Assembly: GCF_021390935.1 (NCBI RefSeq)
Contig: NZ_JAJPUI010000010.1
Span: 1-64,000 of the forward strand
Length of the DNA: 64,000 nucleotides
Source: Streptomyces sp. CC228A
GTDB taxonomy: Bacteria; Actinomycetota; Actinomycetes; Streptomycetales; Streptomycetaceae
Direction: 5' to 3'
Below are positions 16,931-28,016 of this stretch, in pieces. The first letter of the stretch is position 1, and each line of letters starts with the position of its first letter. The notes under the pieces are model-generated. The model saw only the letters and a program-made list of their open reading frames with translations. It was not told the origin of the DNA and searched no databases. The position numbers and the translations under genes are program-made.

Positions 16931-18145
16931 ATGGCCACCGTCCTCGCCGCCGTGCCCGCGACCCGCACCGTGGCCGCGGTCGTCGCCCCGCTCCCGGACG
17001 ACACCGGGTACGCCACCGCCCTCAGCAGGCAGGGGGCGCTCGCCATAGCCGTCACCCCGGCGCCGTCCGCCACGGCCCACCCGGCGCCCCGCCTCCCCGA
17101 AGGCCCGTACACGGCCACGGTCGTGCACACCGGCGACCCGCAGCGCACCGCGACCCGGCTGCGCACGCTGGGCGTCCGGGCCGTCGTCGCCGGCAGCGCC
17201 GCGGGCATCGCCCTGGCCGACGAGCTCACCCACCGCCTGCGACTGCCCGGCGCCGACCCGCACACCTCGCGGTTACGCCGGGACCGAGGCGTCCAGGCCC
17301 ACGCCCTCGCCGCGGCGGGCATCCCCACCGCCGCCTTCCTCCGCACCGCCCGCCTGGACGAGGCCCTCACCCGGGCCGACGAACTGCGGCTGCCGGCATA
17401 CGAACTGGCCCCGGCCGCCGCGGACGCCCCGGCGGCGCCCGTGGTGTGCCGCGGCCGGGAGGAGCTCCGCGCCGCCTGGGCGGACCTGCGGCACAGCGCC
17501 TTCGCGCACTGCGGCGACCCGCACCTGGTCCTGGCCCTGCACGTGCCGGGCCCCCGCTACGTGGTGAACACCCTCACCCGTACCGACCCCGCGACCGGCC
17601 CCCGGCACATCGTCACGGACGTCTGGCGGGAGACGCTGACCCCCGAAGGGCGCCCGGACCGCACTGACCTGATGCCCCGCCGGCACACCCTGGCCCGCGT
17701 GCTGTCGCTGCGCGTCCTGCGGACCCTCGACGTCCTCGGCATCACGCAGGGCCCCGCCACGACCCGCCTCGCCTACAGCCGCCGCACCGGCCCCCTGCAC
17801 CTCGCCTGCCTGGCCGTCGCCCACAGCACGCCCGCCGACGAGGCCCTGCACGCGGCGACCGGCCGCCACCGCTTCCTCGACGCGCTGGACACGGTGATCC
17901 GCCCGCGCCCCTCCCTGCGGCCGGAGCTCGTCCCCACCGGCCACCACATCGTGCGGGTCCACCGCCACCCCACCCCGGAGGCGGACGCCCGCCTCCTGCA
18001 CGCCCTTCCGCACCTGCCGACCGTGGTCCGCGTCACCGACCACGCCTCCGCGGCGGGCGCCGCCACGGGCGAGATCGTCCTGAGCGGCCCTGCCCCCGTG
18101 GTCGAGGCCGACTACCACGCCCTCCGCACCCAGGAAGCCCCCTGA
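16931..18145 (+). CDS. ATP-grasp-like protein, degenerate
   Basis: A 404-residue protein resembling the carboxylate-amine ligase type of ATP-grasp. It has a Rossmann-like N-domain (TVVHTGDPQRTATRLRTLGV), then DRGVQAHALAAAGIPTAAF, the usual start of the ATP-grasp A-subdomain, and a central domain with YVVNTLTR and HIVTDVWRE. The conserved Lys that contacts ATP phosphates and the Asp/Asn metal ligands are not obvious, so activity is uncertain. Such enzymes join an acyl phosphate to an amine. GGGAG precedes the ATG. It lies upstream of, but about 280 bases from, the phosphotransferase/ATPase pair. Confidence 0.65.
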   Translation: MATVLAAVPATRTVAAVVAPLPDDTGYATALSRQGALAIAVTPAPSATAHPAPRLPEGPYTATVVHTGDPQRTATRLRTLGVRAVVAGSAAGIALADELTHRLRLPGADPHTSRLRRDRGVQAHALAAAGIPTAAFLRTARLDEALTRADELRLPAYELAPAAADAPAAPVVCRGREELRAAWADLRHSAFAHCGDPHLVLALHVPGPRYVVNTLTRTDPATGPRHIVTDVWRETLTPEGRPDRTDLMPRRHTLARVLSLRVLRTLDVLGITQGPATTRLAYSRRTGPLHLACLAVAHSTPADEALHAATGRHRFLDALDTVIRPRPSLRPELVPTGHHIVRVHRHPTPEADARLLHALPHLPTVVRVTDHASAAGAATGEIVLSGPAPVVEADYHALRTQEAP

Positions 18146-18428
18146 CGGCGGCACCCGCGGCACCACGCATCGGGACCCGACGGGCCCCGCCCGGACCCGG
18201 CCCCGGGGCCCCGCCCGACCCGGTCCCGCCCTCACACGCCCTGCAGGCCCCCGGCAGATCCTCGCCCCCTCAGGCGCCCCCCGGCGAAACCCGTACGGAC
18301 CGCCGCTCCGCCCGCCACGGGAGCGGCCACCGGCACGACCCCACCGCCCGCTCTCCGCGTACGCCGGGCGCCACGGGGTATCAGGCGCGTGGCGCGGGGG
18401 CGCCGCAGCGGAGCGAAGGGGGCGCGGG

Positions 18429-19785
18429 ATGGGCGACGTGCACGGACCTCACCCGCACGGCGGCGCGGCGGAACCCGCCGGCCGGGACACCCCCCACGAC
18501 CCGCCCGGCCCCCTCCCCACCGGCACGGCACTCCCCACGCCGCCGCGCCCCCGCCGCTCCCCCTCCCCCGGCCCCGGCCTTCGAAGACGGAGCCCGAGAC
18601 GACGGTCTCACCGCCCTGTTCGGTCCGTCCGCCGCCGAAGCACTGCACGCCCACTGGGCCGGGCGCGGTGTCACCGTACGGGCCCAGGCCGAGCCGTGGC
18701 GGCACTCCGGGCACAGCGGCGCACGCCTGGGCCTGGCCGTCCTCGGCCACCCTGACCGGTCGGACGAGCGGATCGTCGTCAAGCTGCTGCCCGCCGGGCC
18801 CGACACCACCGAGGCCGACCGCCACGACCGGGCGCGGGCCGCCGCTCCCGGCTTCACCGACGCCCACGTGGTCGCCCAGGCGTACCCGCCGCACGATCTG
18901 CCCGACGGCCGCCGGCTGATGTTCCAGCGGCTGCCGCCGGCGGCCGACGAGGTCATGCCGCTGGGCGCCGCCCTGAACGGTGAACTGGCCGAGCCCTGCG
19001 CGCGGTTGACCGCGTCGCTGTTCACCTCCTGGAACCCCGACCGCGCACTGCGGCGCACCACCGTCGGGGAGTTCGTCGCCGGGGAGCTGCGGTCGGCCAT
19101 GGAGCCGGGCCGCTCGGCCCGCGCCTGGGCGCACGGCGTCCTCATGGCCGGGGCCGACGCGGGCCCGTGGATCCGCGACGAGGAGGAGCCGCACCTCATC
19201 CTGCCCAACCCGGCCCTGCTGACCGCGCCCGGCAACCCGGCCGGCGCGCTGCCCCTCGACTGCTTCGTCGGCCGCGCCCACGGCGACCTGCACCTGGAGA
19301 ACGTCCTGGTGGCTCGGCGCGACGGGAGACCGGTGGCGGGACGGCACTGGCTGATCGACCTGGCGCACTACGAGGAGGACGTGCCGCTCAGCCGTGACGT
19401 CGCGTCGCTGGTGCTCGCCCTGATGCGGCGGCGCGTCACCGACCTGCCGGCGGACGCGGCCGGCGAGGCGGGCGCCCTCCTCTCCGTCGTCGTCGACCCG
19501 GCGCGCCCGGTCGGCCCGGGCATCGGTGCCGGCGTGGTCGACGCGGTACGGGCCGTCGACGAGGTGTGCCGGCAGAGCCTGCCCGGCGACCGGGAGGTGT
19601 GGCGCGCCCAGTACCTGTGGTCGGTCGTCGCCGAGGCCCTGGTGCACACCTCGTACGAGGCGGCCGGGGAAAGGGTGCGCTGGTGGTACTCCCGGCTCGC
19701 CGCCCACGCCGCCCGCGCCGCCCTCGACGAGGCCCGCCGGCGGACCCCGGAAGCCGCCCTCCCTCGGCGCCGCCCGCCGCGGTGA
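18429..19785 (+). CDS. aminoglycoside-phosphotransferase-like protein (frame break near 5' end)
   Basis: A kinase-fold protein of the APH/CotH-like type. The catalytic loop is clear as HGDLHLEN (about 19279-19302), and the metal-binding motif reads LIDLAHYEED (about 19351). The phosphate-anchoring Lys is probably in RIVVKLLPA (near 18770). ATG 18429 has GGGGG upstream, but its frame differs from the kinase frame, which is open from about 18550 without a start; loss of two bases in the C-runs at 18545-18585 would join them. Its stop overlaps the GTG of the next gene, so the two are translationally coupled. Aminoglycoside resistance is not implied. Confidence 0.65.
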
Positions 19786-22700
19786 TCCCGCTGGTCGGGC
19801 CACGGGCGGCGGCGGCACGCCGGGGCCGCCCGGCACCGGCGCGCGTGCTGCGCAGCCGGGCGGAGGTCGCGGCGGCGGTGCGCGGGCGGCTCCTGCTGCC
19901 GGACGAGCTGCCGTTCTTCAGGAAGGCGCCCGCCCCCGCCCCGGACGTGCTCGCCCCGGCGCCGGCGGGCGACCGCCTGCCCTTGCGGGTGGTGCTGCTC
20001 GGCGCGCCGGGGACCGGCAAGTCCCGGTGGTGCCTGGAGGCCGCGGCCAGGGCCGAGGAGGCCGGCTCCCCGTGTACTTCCTGGGCGGGATCGACGGCGG
20101 TTCGGCCGAACTGCTGCCGGTGTCGACGGAGGAGGTCGTCGCGGAGCTGGCGGCCGCGCTCCACGGCGTGCCGGGCAGGGGGCCCGGGGACCTGCCTGAC
20201 GGCATGGCTGACGGCGTGCTGGGCGGGGCGCCCGGCCACGTGCCCGACGGCCTGCCCTTCGGCGCGCGGGGCGGGCCTTCCGGCGGGGCGGCCACGGCGG
20301 CGGGGGCGGCACCCGCAGAGACCGCATGGGGCACGCCGGCCGCGTCCGACCACGGGGCCGTGGGCCCCCGCCCGCGGGGGCCCGTCCGGCGCCCCTGCCG
20401 TGCCCGACGCGTCCGGTGCCGCACTCGCGGCGCCCGCATCCGGCGGCGTGCGGGCGGGGGCCGCGACCCGTACGGCGCTGCTGGTCATCGACGGGCTCGA
20501 CCGCTTCCCGGGGCTGGACCTGCCCGCACTGCACGACGCCCTCGTCGAGTCGGCGTACCGGGGCAGGCCGGTGGCCCTGCTCGCCACCTCGCGGCACGGC
20601 GCGCACTGGACCGCGCAGCTGCGCCGGGGGGCCGCCACGCTGCTGCCCACGGAGATGCACCTGCCGTCCGCACCGGAGTACCGGCGGCCCCTGCTGCGCT
20701 CGGTGCTGCGCCGGTCCGCGCCGCACACGGTACGGGCCCTCGGCGCGAGCACTGTCCTGGCCGCACTGCACAACGATCCGGAGGCGCCCCTCCCGCCGGG
20801 CGTCGCCGCGATGTGGTCCCGGATCCTCGAACACCTCACCGCCGCCTCGCCCGCCGCGCGCTCCTCCCGCTCGTCCCGCTCCACCCGGGCCGGTGGCACC
20901 TCACCCGGCCCCCGCGGCGGCGCCCGCCCCGTGCGCGACGGCCGTCCCGCACGAGGACACCGTGCCGTAGGCGACGGCAGCACCACAGGAGAGGACGGCG
21001 AAGACCACACCCCAGGCCGGCACCGCGAAGACCGCACCCCACGCCAGGACCGCCCCGCACGCGCACACGGCGGCGCCCGGAGCACGCGTCGCCCCCGCAG
21101 CGGCCAAGCAGCCCACGACCCCGGCCCCCGCACCCCGCCGAACCCGCCGTCGCACCACCGGCGACCGCCCCGCTTCCCGCGGCAGCGGCCCCACCGCTGC
21201 CCGAGTCGCTGCCCGAAGCCCTGCACCAGGTGCTCCTGGGCGCGGCGAGCGATGCGGAGACGGCCGGCAGGCTGGTCCTGCTGCCCGCGGCGGCCGTCCT
21301 GGCCGCGGCTCCACTGCCGGCCGACCGGCTCGCCGCCGTCGCCGCCAGGGCGCTGTCCGGCACGGCGCGGGCCCTGCACCGCACCGCGCCCCGCACCGGT
21401 GAGGACGTGGTGCGGTGCCTGCGCGACACCGGCCTGCTGCACCTCGACCCGACGTCCGCGGGCTCCGCCACCTGCGGGGTCCTGGTGGTGTCGCACCCGC
21501 CGCCTGCGACGCGTTCCTGGAGTACACCACCCGCTGCGGCACCGAGGGCCCCGGGCTCGACGTGGTCCTGGACGCCGCGTCGGGGACGTCGGCGCGTTCG
21601 CCCACACGGCCGCCTCGGTGACCCGCTGGTACCCGCTCGCCCCGGCGGCGGTCCGCAGGGGGTTCGACCGGCAGGCGGGCCGGTGGCTGGCCGGGCACGC
21701 CGAGGCGCTGGGCAGCACCCTGGCCACGGCCGACCCCGGCGGGGCCGGCGCCCTGGAGTTCCTGCTGTACACCCGGCCGTGGCACCAGCTCACGTACGTG
21801 CACTGGAGCCCGCTGGCGGGCCCCTGGTTCGAGCGGCCCTCGGCGTCGCGCGTCGACCCGCTGCTGCTGGCCCGCGCGCTGTACGAGGACCGCAACGAAG
21901 AGCGCCTGCGAATCATCGACCTGGCCTTCGCGTGGCTGGAGCGCCACGCGCGCGAGCCGGTCGCCGCCCCGGTCCTGCGCTGGCTGCTGCGCCGCACGAG
22001 ACCCGCGACGCCGTACGGGACCGCGCGCTCGCGCTGGCCGACGCGTTCCTGCGGGCCAACCCCCACGTACGGCCCAACCACGTGCTCGCGGCGGCCCTCG
22101 TCCAGCACGCCGACGACCCGTCCCGTACCGGCCCGCTGGCCCGGCGGGCCCTGGCCGAGCTGCGCGAGGACCCCGGGGCGGAGACCAACGCGCCGCTGCT
22201 CGCCGCGCTGCTCTCGCGGCGCGACACCGAGGAGCGGGCCCTGGCCGAGGCCCTGGAGGCGGGCCGGGCGCACCTGGCGCGCCACCCCCTCGCACCGTCC
22301 TCGAACGAGGTGCTGAAGTGGCTCCTGGTACGCCCGGAGCCGTCCGCCGCCGACCACCGCGCGGCGATGGCCGCGGCGGACGCCTGGCTGGCGGAGAACG
22401 CCACGCACCCGCACGCCGCCCATGTCCTGTCCGGTGTCCTGCTGGACCGGCGGGGCACCGAGGCGCGCCGCCGCACGGCGGCCGCGCTGTCCGTGGACTG
22501 GCTGGAGCTCAACTGGCGCCGGCGCCCCGCCATCTGGGTCCTCACCGACCTGATGAACGCCCAGAAGCGGTACGCGGACGACCTCGGGCAGCCGCTGCTG
22601 CCCGCCGAGCTCCTGCCCCGCCTCGCCGCGGTGACGGGCAACTGGCTCGCCCAGTGGGAGCGTGAGGCGGTCGCCGTCGACACCGCCGCCAAGGTGCTGC

Positions 22701-24508
22701 GCCTGACCCAGCGGACCAGCGGGGGCCGCGACCTGGCCCGGGCCGTACTGTCCTGGGCGCAGAGGAACTCCGGTCAGAGCAGGGCGTATCCCGCTCTGAA
22801 CGCCGTGCTCGCCGCGTCGGGACCGGGGCTGCCGCTCGGGGCGGAGGCCGTGGGACCCTCGATGAGGTGGCTGCGCGGCCACCACCGGCGGGAGAGCGCG
22901 ACCCTGGTGCTCCAGGAGCTGCTGCGGCTGGAGGACCTGAAGGGCGACGAGGCGCGGGCGGCGTACACGTACGCCCTCGGCTGGCTCGACCTGCACCGCG
23001 GCGGGCACCCGACCGACACCCACGTCGCCCGGTGGCTGCTGCTGGCGTTCAAACGGCAGGCGCCGCGCCCCGAGCAGCTCGCGGCCGCCGTCGACCACGT
23101 CGTCGCGCTGCTGGACAGGCTCGCGGCGACCCCCCGCATCCCGGTGTCCTCCCTGCACGTCCACCTGCCGATGCTGCGGGCCGCGCTGGAGCAGCGGCCG
23201 GACCCGGAGCGCACCGCCCGCCTGCTCCAGCACGCCCGGCGGCTGCTGGCCGACAGCGACCTGAGCGGGCAGCGCGGCATGCTGCTCCAGTCGCTGCTGG
23301 GCCCCCGCGACCTGCCCGCCGGGTTCGCGGCGGAGGTCGTCGCGTACGCGCTGCGCTGGCTGGCGGTGCTGGCGGGCACGGAGCAGGCGGGCTACGCCCT
23401 GAAAGGGCTCGTCCGCCGCAGGGAGATCGTCGCGGGCTCCGACGAGCACGTCCGCATGTGCGCCGCCACGCGGGTCTGGCTCGCCGCCCACCCCGAGCAC
23501 CCGGAGACCGGCAGCCTCGCAGGGCTGCTGCTCGGAAGGGACGACACCGACCCCGTGACCCGGCGGGCGGCGGTGCAGGCCGGCACCGCGTGGCTGTCGA
23601 CCGGGCCCGCCGCCGACAAGGCCGCGCCCGTCCTCGCCCGGCTGCTGCCGCTGACGTCTCCGGAGGACCGCCGGGCCGTCGACTTCGCGCTGCGGGTACT
23701 GCGGGAGGGCACGCACTGGCGGCGGGCCATCCTGGTCCTGAGCGGTCTGCTGCGCTGCCGGACGCTCACGGCCGGGCAGAGCGCCGGGGTCCGCGAGCAG
23801 GCCCTGACGCTGGTGGCCGACCATCTGTACGAGCGGGAGACGGGCCTGCTCCTCCAGCACCTGCTCGAACGGGACGACCTGGACGAGCCCGAGGAGCGTA
23901 CGGCGATGGAGCACGCCCGCGGCTGGTGGCACCACCACCACGAGCTGGCCTCCGCCCCGTACCTCGCCGAGGCGATGGTGCGCCGCCCCCGGTACCTGAG
24001 GCAGCGGTTCGGCCACCGCAGTTGGGAGGAGCGGATGATGGACGATCTGGTGGACTGGCTGGGGGCGGCGCCGCTGGGCATCCCGAACGAGGGCCGCGGC
24101 TCCCTGCCCACCGCGGTGCGGCTGGTCAAGGACCGGCGGCCGGCGGCCGGGCAGAAGGGCGAGATCGCCGTACGCACCGACCGGTGGCTGGCGGCGCGCC
24201 CGGACGACCCGCGGGGACCGGAACTGGCCCGGCGGGTGACGGCCCTCGTCGACGAGGCGAACCGCGCCGACCCGTTCGGCGCGGGCGTCCCCGTCGACCC
24301 GGACGTCCTCGACCGCCTCCGCGCAGCGGCGAACGCCGCACCGCCCCAGCCCGCCGCCGAGGACCCGACCCCCGACCCACCCTCGACGCCGGCCGAGGCG
24401 GCCCCGCCCGACACCCTGGGGACGCCCGGCACACCGCACCCGCCCGAGGCGGCCACCCGACCCCACGGGCCGCGCACGCCGCCCGGCGAGGCAGCCCCGT
24501 CCGACTGA
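19782..24508 (+). CDS. giant P-loop ATPase with helical repeats (several frameshifts)
   Basis: A roughly 1,575-residue protein starting at GTG 19782, overlapping the kinase-like gene as GTGA. A short N-terminal region is followed by a P-loop GAPGTGKSR (near 20008), a LLVIDGLDRF Walker B (near 20479) and a sensor-like LLATSRHG, a STAND/AAA+ arrangement. From about 21,650 onwards the protein is alpha-helical repeats, with a recurrent pattern of WLA, about ten residues, then HPxAxxVLxxLLxR. The reading frame changes at about 20068-20071, 20380-20400, 20930-21150, 21493, 21574 and 21993; all fit single-base losses. The function is unknown; the architecture resembles STAND sensors of intracellular defence. 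Confidence 0.7.
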
Positions 24509-24510
24509 AC

Positions 24511-24532
24511 AACCGCGCCCGACAAGGCGGTT
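24511..24532 (+). terminator. possible terminator of the giant ATPase gene
   Basis: AACCGC (24511-24516) and GCGGTT (24527-24532) form a 6-bp stem three bases after the stop codon, in the gap before the convergent S-4TM gene. Confidence 0.35.
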
Positions 24533-24644
24533 CCGCCCGGTGGCTCACACCCGGCGCCTCGGGACCCCCTCCAGCGAGCCGGCGCCCGACAGCGCGCCGG
24601 CAGCCCCGGCCCCGGGCTGAGGGCGGGTGGCCGCCGAGGGGCGG

Positions 24645-25541
24645 CTACACGCCGGTGCGCCGGTGCAGGTCGGCGAGATCCGCGGCGAAGTCGGCGCGGT
24701 CGGTGCCGTGGAACCGGTCGAAGAACCAGTCGGGCACCCGCACATGGGCGAGCCTGGTCTGCAGCAGCACGTCCTGGACCTGCCGGGACAGCTCCAGCAG
24801 CTCGGAGTGGCGGGCCGTCGGCGACCCGTCCGCGACGTACGCGTCGATCCGCTCGGACAGTTCGCGGTGCGCACGCTCCCGGGACGCCGCCGTGTCGCGC
24901 TGCGCGCGGTACGTGTCGACGCCGAGCAGCAGCAGACCGAGCGACGGCACGAACCACGTCGTCAGCACGTCGGTGACGCTCATCCTCGCCGACACCCCCA
25001 CGACCAGGCCCGCCAGGCACCAGGCGACCAGGGCCCACTGGATGGCGATCCCGTAGCGGCGGCGCACCCGCGTACCCCAACCGAGGTTCTGCAACTGGCA
25101 GGCGAGCACGTCCAGCGGGCGGGGCAGGGCGTCGATCTCGTAGTAGTCGCGCAGCCGCGCCTCGTCCCCGCGGTAGCGGCGGGCGAGCCGGCTGACCTCG
25201 TGCGCCTCCGGCGGGTCCCCGGCGATGGCGCGGTTCCACGGCAGGCCGAACAGCTCGGTGTCGACGACTTCCTGGATCACCGCGGCCCTGCGGTAGGCGC
25301 CCTTGGACCACTCCGCCGCCCACAGCGCGTACACCAGGGCCCACAGCATGCCGAGCAGGCTGACGGCGGTGTTCACGGACGGCACCAGGAGGGCCAGCAC
25401 CGCCCCGCCGGCCAGCACCGCGGACACGGTGAGATGCAGGGCCGCGAGGAGCTGCGCCTGCCGATGGGAGGCGGCCGCGGCACGCAGCAGCCGGATCGTC
25501 CCCGGTTCGTTCTGACGGCTCGGTATGTCGGACGTCGGCAT
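24645..25541 (-). CDS. S-4TM family putative pore-forming effector
   Basis: A 298-residue membrane protein matching the SMODS-associating 4TM effector family. It has the N-terminal hallmark IPSRQNE, a first hydrophobic pair at about 32-80, the mid-region AAVIQEVVDTELFGLPWN and YYEIDALPRPLDVLACQ, a second hydrophobic pair at about 165-200, and a C-terminal helical stretch ending VPDWFFDRF. Family members are predicted to form pores when a nucleotide-signalling defence system is triggered. No CD-NTase (SMODS) gene is seen in the window. It converges on the giant ATPase gene, 136 bases away. The ATG at 25541 gives a family-like N-terminus. Confidence 0.85.
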   Translation of the reverse strand: MPTSDIPSRQNEPGTIRLLRAAAASHRQAQLLAALHLTVSAVLAGGAVLALLVPSVNTAVSLLGMLWALVYALWAAEWSKGAYRRAAVIQEVVDTELFGLPWNRAIAGDPPEAHEVSRLARRYRGDEARLRDYYEIDALPRPLDVLACQLQNLGWGTRVRRRYGIAIQWALVAWCLAGLVVGVSARMSVTDVLTTWFVPSLGLLLLGVDTYRAQRDTAASRERAHRELSERIDAYVADGSPTARHSELLELSRQVQDVLLQTRLAHVRVPDWFFDRFHGTDRADFAADLADLHRRTGV

Positions 25542-25733
25542 CCCCACGCGGTCCCCCTGCCCTGAGCGCCCGCCTCCCGCCCCGCCGACGGGAGACCTCC
25601 CCTCCCTTTGTGTCCGCCCGCCCCCCGCCCTACTCCTGCGCCTGTCCCCGCGCGCCCCCGCTCCTGCCCCCGGCCGGGCGCTCCCCGCGGCCGCGTCCAG
25701 GCGCCAACCGCACCCGGAGGCCATGAACGAGGG

Positions 25734-26459
25734 CTACTCCTGTGCCGTCTGCCGGGCGGTCGAGATCTGCCGCCACCGCTCCATGCCCTCCCGGAGGGAC
25801 TCCCCCATGACGTGGAGGAACTCGGCCGAGGTGCCGAAGCGGGCGCCGGCCGGGGTCGCGGCTCCCAGGATCTCGGCCCCGCGCCGCGCTGCGGCCGTCA
25901 GGACGTCGTTCATCTGCACCGCTGCCAGGGTGGAGCGGAGCCAGATCTCGTCGTCGAGGACATAGCGTTCGCGGCGCCCGCCGGGGGTCCGCTCCCGCCT
26001 GAGCAGCCCCTGCTGTTCGAGGAAGGCGACGGCGTGCGAGACGGACGCCGGACTGACGCGAAGGCGCTGGACCAGGTCGGCGGCGGTGAGGGTGCCGGAG
26101 TCGGTGACGTACAGGCAGACCAGCACCTTGGCCGCCATCCGGGGCAGCCCCTGCTGTTCGAGGAGGGTGGTGAAGGACTCCGCGAAGTCCCGGACCGCCT
26201 GAGGGTCGCGCCCGTGATCGCCGTCCGGGGCCGGCCATGCCGCGGGCTGTGCCCGCCTGGATCGGCGCGCGCGATGCCGTGTGGCCTCCTGGGCCCGTTC
26301 CGCCCGGTAGTCGTCGGGTCCGCCGTTGCGGGTGACCTCCCGCATGACGGTCGAGGCGGGACGTTCCAGACGCCGGGCGATCTCCGCGTATCCGAGTCCC
26401 TCGGCCAGCCCCGCGGCGATGCGCTGCCGGTCCTCACTGGTGAGCCTGCCTCCCGGCAT
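25734..26459 (-). CDS. two-HTH transcriptional regulator (IS30-like HTH plus MarR/GbsR-like)
   Basis: A 241-residue regulator with two DNA-binding parts. Residues about 5-45 form an HTH_38-type motif (LTSEDRQRIAAGLAEGLGYA, then EIARRLERPASTVMREV). Residues about 95-170 form a winged helix of MarR/GbsR type (LTAADLVQRLRVSPASVSHAV, then FLEQQGLLRRE). The start is ATG 26459, behind GAGAGGGG. It is divergent from the beta-lactamase-like gene and is the obvious candidate to control it. The ligand is unknown. Confidence 0.85.
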   Translation of the reverse strand: MPGGRLTSEDRQRIAAGLAEGLGYAEIARRLERPASTVMREVTRNGGPDDYRAERAQEATRHRARRSRRAQPAAWPAPDGDHGRDPQAVRDFAESFTTLLEQQGLPRMAAKVLVCLYVTDSGTLTAADLVQRLRVSPASVSHAVAFLEQQGLLRRERTPGGRRERYVLDDEIWLRSTLAAVQMNDVLTAAARRGAEILGAATPAGARFGTSAEFLHVMGESLREGMERWRQISTARQTAQE

Positions 26460-26556
26460 CGGTACCCCTCTCCCCTCTGTCGGCATGCGCGCAGCGGCGT
26501 CCGCACGCGAGCGGCGCCGCCCGCCGACCCTGCCGCGCAGTATGCATCGACCCACA

Positions 26557-26613
26557 CCTCATTGCAAAGCCCGCCATGGCCTCCCTTCTCACTCCAGCGG
26601 CGCCTCATTGCAA
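26557..26613. promoter_or_regulatory. direct repeat CCTCATTGCAA x2, candidate operator
   Basis: CCTCATTGCAA occurs exactly at 26557-26567 and 26603-26613, 46 bases apart, between the regulator and the beta-lactamase-like gene. An ACACGTGT palindrome (26697-26704) lies closer to the latter. Binding by the adjacent regulator is inferred. Confidence 0.5.
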
Positions 26614-26666
26614 CGCCCGAACGCGAGTACCCCTATAGAAGCGGCAGTTCAGCGCTTCCTCCACCG

Positions 26667-26695
26667 TTTACACTTCTCTGAACGCAACGTAACTT
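26667..26695 (+). promoter_or_regulatory. candidate promoter of the beta-lactamase-like gene
   Basis: TTTACA (26667-26672), 17 bases, then TAACTT (26690-26695) resembles a vegetative promoter about 50 bases upstream of the start codon. The surrounding sequence is locally AT-richer. Confidence 0.45.
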
Positions 26696-26743
26696 CACAC
26701 GTGTTCAGAAGTTCCCGAACGCCCACGGCCAAGGAGGCCCATG

Positions 26744-27966
26744 ATGGGAAAGAGCAACAGCGGCTTCTCCGCAGCGGGACTGCGCAGGGTGCGCGACGTG
26801 CTGGAGCGGCATGTCGAGTCCGGGCGCATTCCGGGGGCCGTCGCCCTGTTCAGTCGGGGCGGCGAGACGCACGTCGAAACGCTCGGGACCATGCGCCATG
26901 ACGGCGGCGAGCCGATGCGCAGGGACACGATCTTCCGGATGGCCTCGACGACCAAGCCCGTCGCTGTCGCCGCGGCGATGATCCTGCTCGACGAGTGCAG
27001 GCTGCGCTTGGACGACCTGGTGGAGACGTGGCTGCCGGAACTCGCCGACCGTCGGGTGCTGAAGCGGATCGACGGTCCGCTGGACGACACCGTGCCGGCG
27101 CGGCGGCCGATCACCGTACGGGACGTGCTGACCTCCACCTTCGGACTCGGCATGGACAGGACGGCGTTGGGCACGCCCCTCATGAACGCGCTCTTCGAGC
27201 AGGGGCTCACGCCCGACCTGCCGGAGCCGATGCCCGAGCCGGACGAGTGGATACGCCGCCTCGGCGCGCTGCCGCTGATGCACCAGCCCGGAGAGCGCTG
27301 GCAGTACCACATCAGCGACGACCTGCTCGGCGTGCTCGTGGCCAGGGTCACGGGCCAGCCGCTGGAGTCGTTCCTGCGCGAACGCCTCTTCGGCCCCCTG
27401 GGCATGAGGGACACCGGCTTCCACGTGCCCGTCGGCAAGATGGACCGGCTGCCGCCCCTCTACGCCCCCGACCCGCGCACCGGCGAGTTCCTCGTGTGGG
27501 ACGAGGCCGAGGGGGGACGCCACAGCGCGCCTCCGGCGTTCCAGGGCGGCGGCTTCGGCCTCTCCTCCACCGCTGACGACTACCACGCCTACTTCCGGAT
27601 GCTGCTGAACCAGGGGATGCACGGGACGGAACGCATCCTGTCCCGGCCCGCCGTCCAGCTGATGACCACCAACCGCCTCACGCCCGAGCAGCAGGCCGCC
27701 CGAACCGCCATGGCCCGCGACAGCGTCCACGTGTCCTTCGGCCAAGGGCAGCACGGCGGCTGGGGCTTCGGAATGGCGGTGCGCACCTACCGCGGCGACC
27801 CATCGGACAGTTCGGCTGGGACGGCGGAAGCGGCACCTCGGTCCACGCCGACCCGGAGAACCAGCTCACCGGAATCCTGCTCACCCAGGTCGGGATGTCC
27901 GTCCCCGACCCGGCGCGGCTGATCCACGACTTCTGGACCACGCTCTACCAGGCGGTAGACAACTGA
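26744..27966 (+). CDS. serine hydrolase, beta-lactamase class C-like (one frameshift)
   Basis: An esterase/beta-lactamase-fold protein of about 407 residues. AAGGAGG precedes tandem ATGs; the second, at 26744, has better spacing. The nucleophile motif is STTK (S68, K71), the tyrosine motif is QYHIS, and the third box lies in FGWDGGSGT. No signal peptide is seen, unlike true AmpC, so an intracellular esterase or lactone hydrolase is more likely than antibiotic resistance. The frame breaks near 27797; restoring one C gives GDPIGQFGWDGG and continues to the stop at 27966. Confidence 0.85.
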
Positions 27967-28016
27967 CACCGCTCCAACCCGGTCGACGGCAGGGGCACAC
28001 CACCAGGTCCCTCACC

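Noticed and set aside
18429..19785. Calling the kinase-like gene an aminoglycoside resistance gene
   Set aside because: Only the fold motifs match; coupling to a giant ATPase suggests another role.
20380..20400. A single-base insertion in the giant ATPase gene
   Set aside because: Two lost bases (one C, one G) in adjacent runs restore GPPPAGGPSGAP and agree with every other break being a loss.
19436..24466. A 1,676-codon leftward ORF opposite the giant ATPase
   Set aside because: The plus strand carries Walker A/B and regular helical repeats; the opposite frame is a GC-rich shadow.
26744..27966. Calling the class C-like hydrolase an antibiotic beta-lactamase
   Set aside because: No signal peptide and no class-C YxN motif; esterase-like relatives are more common.
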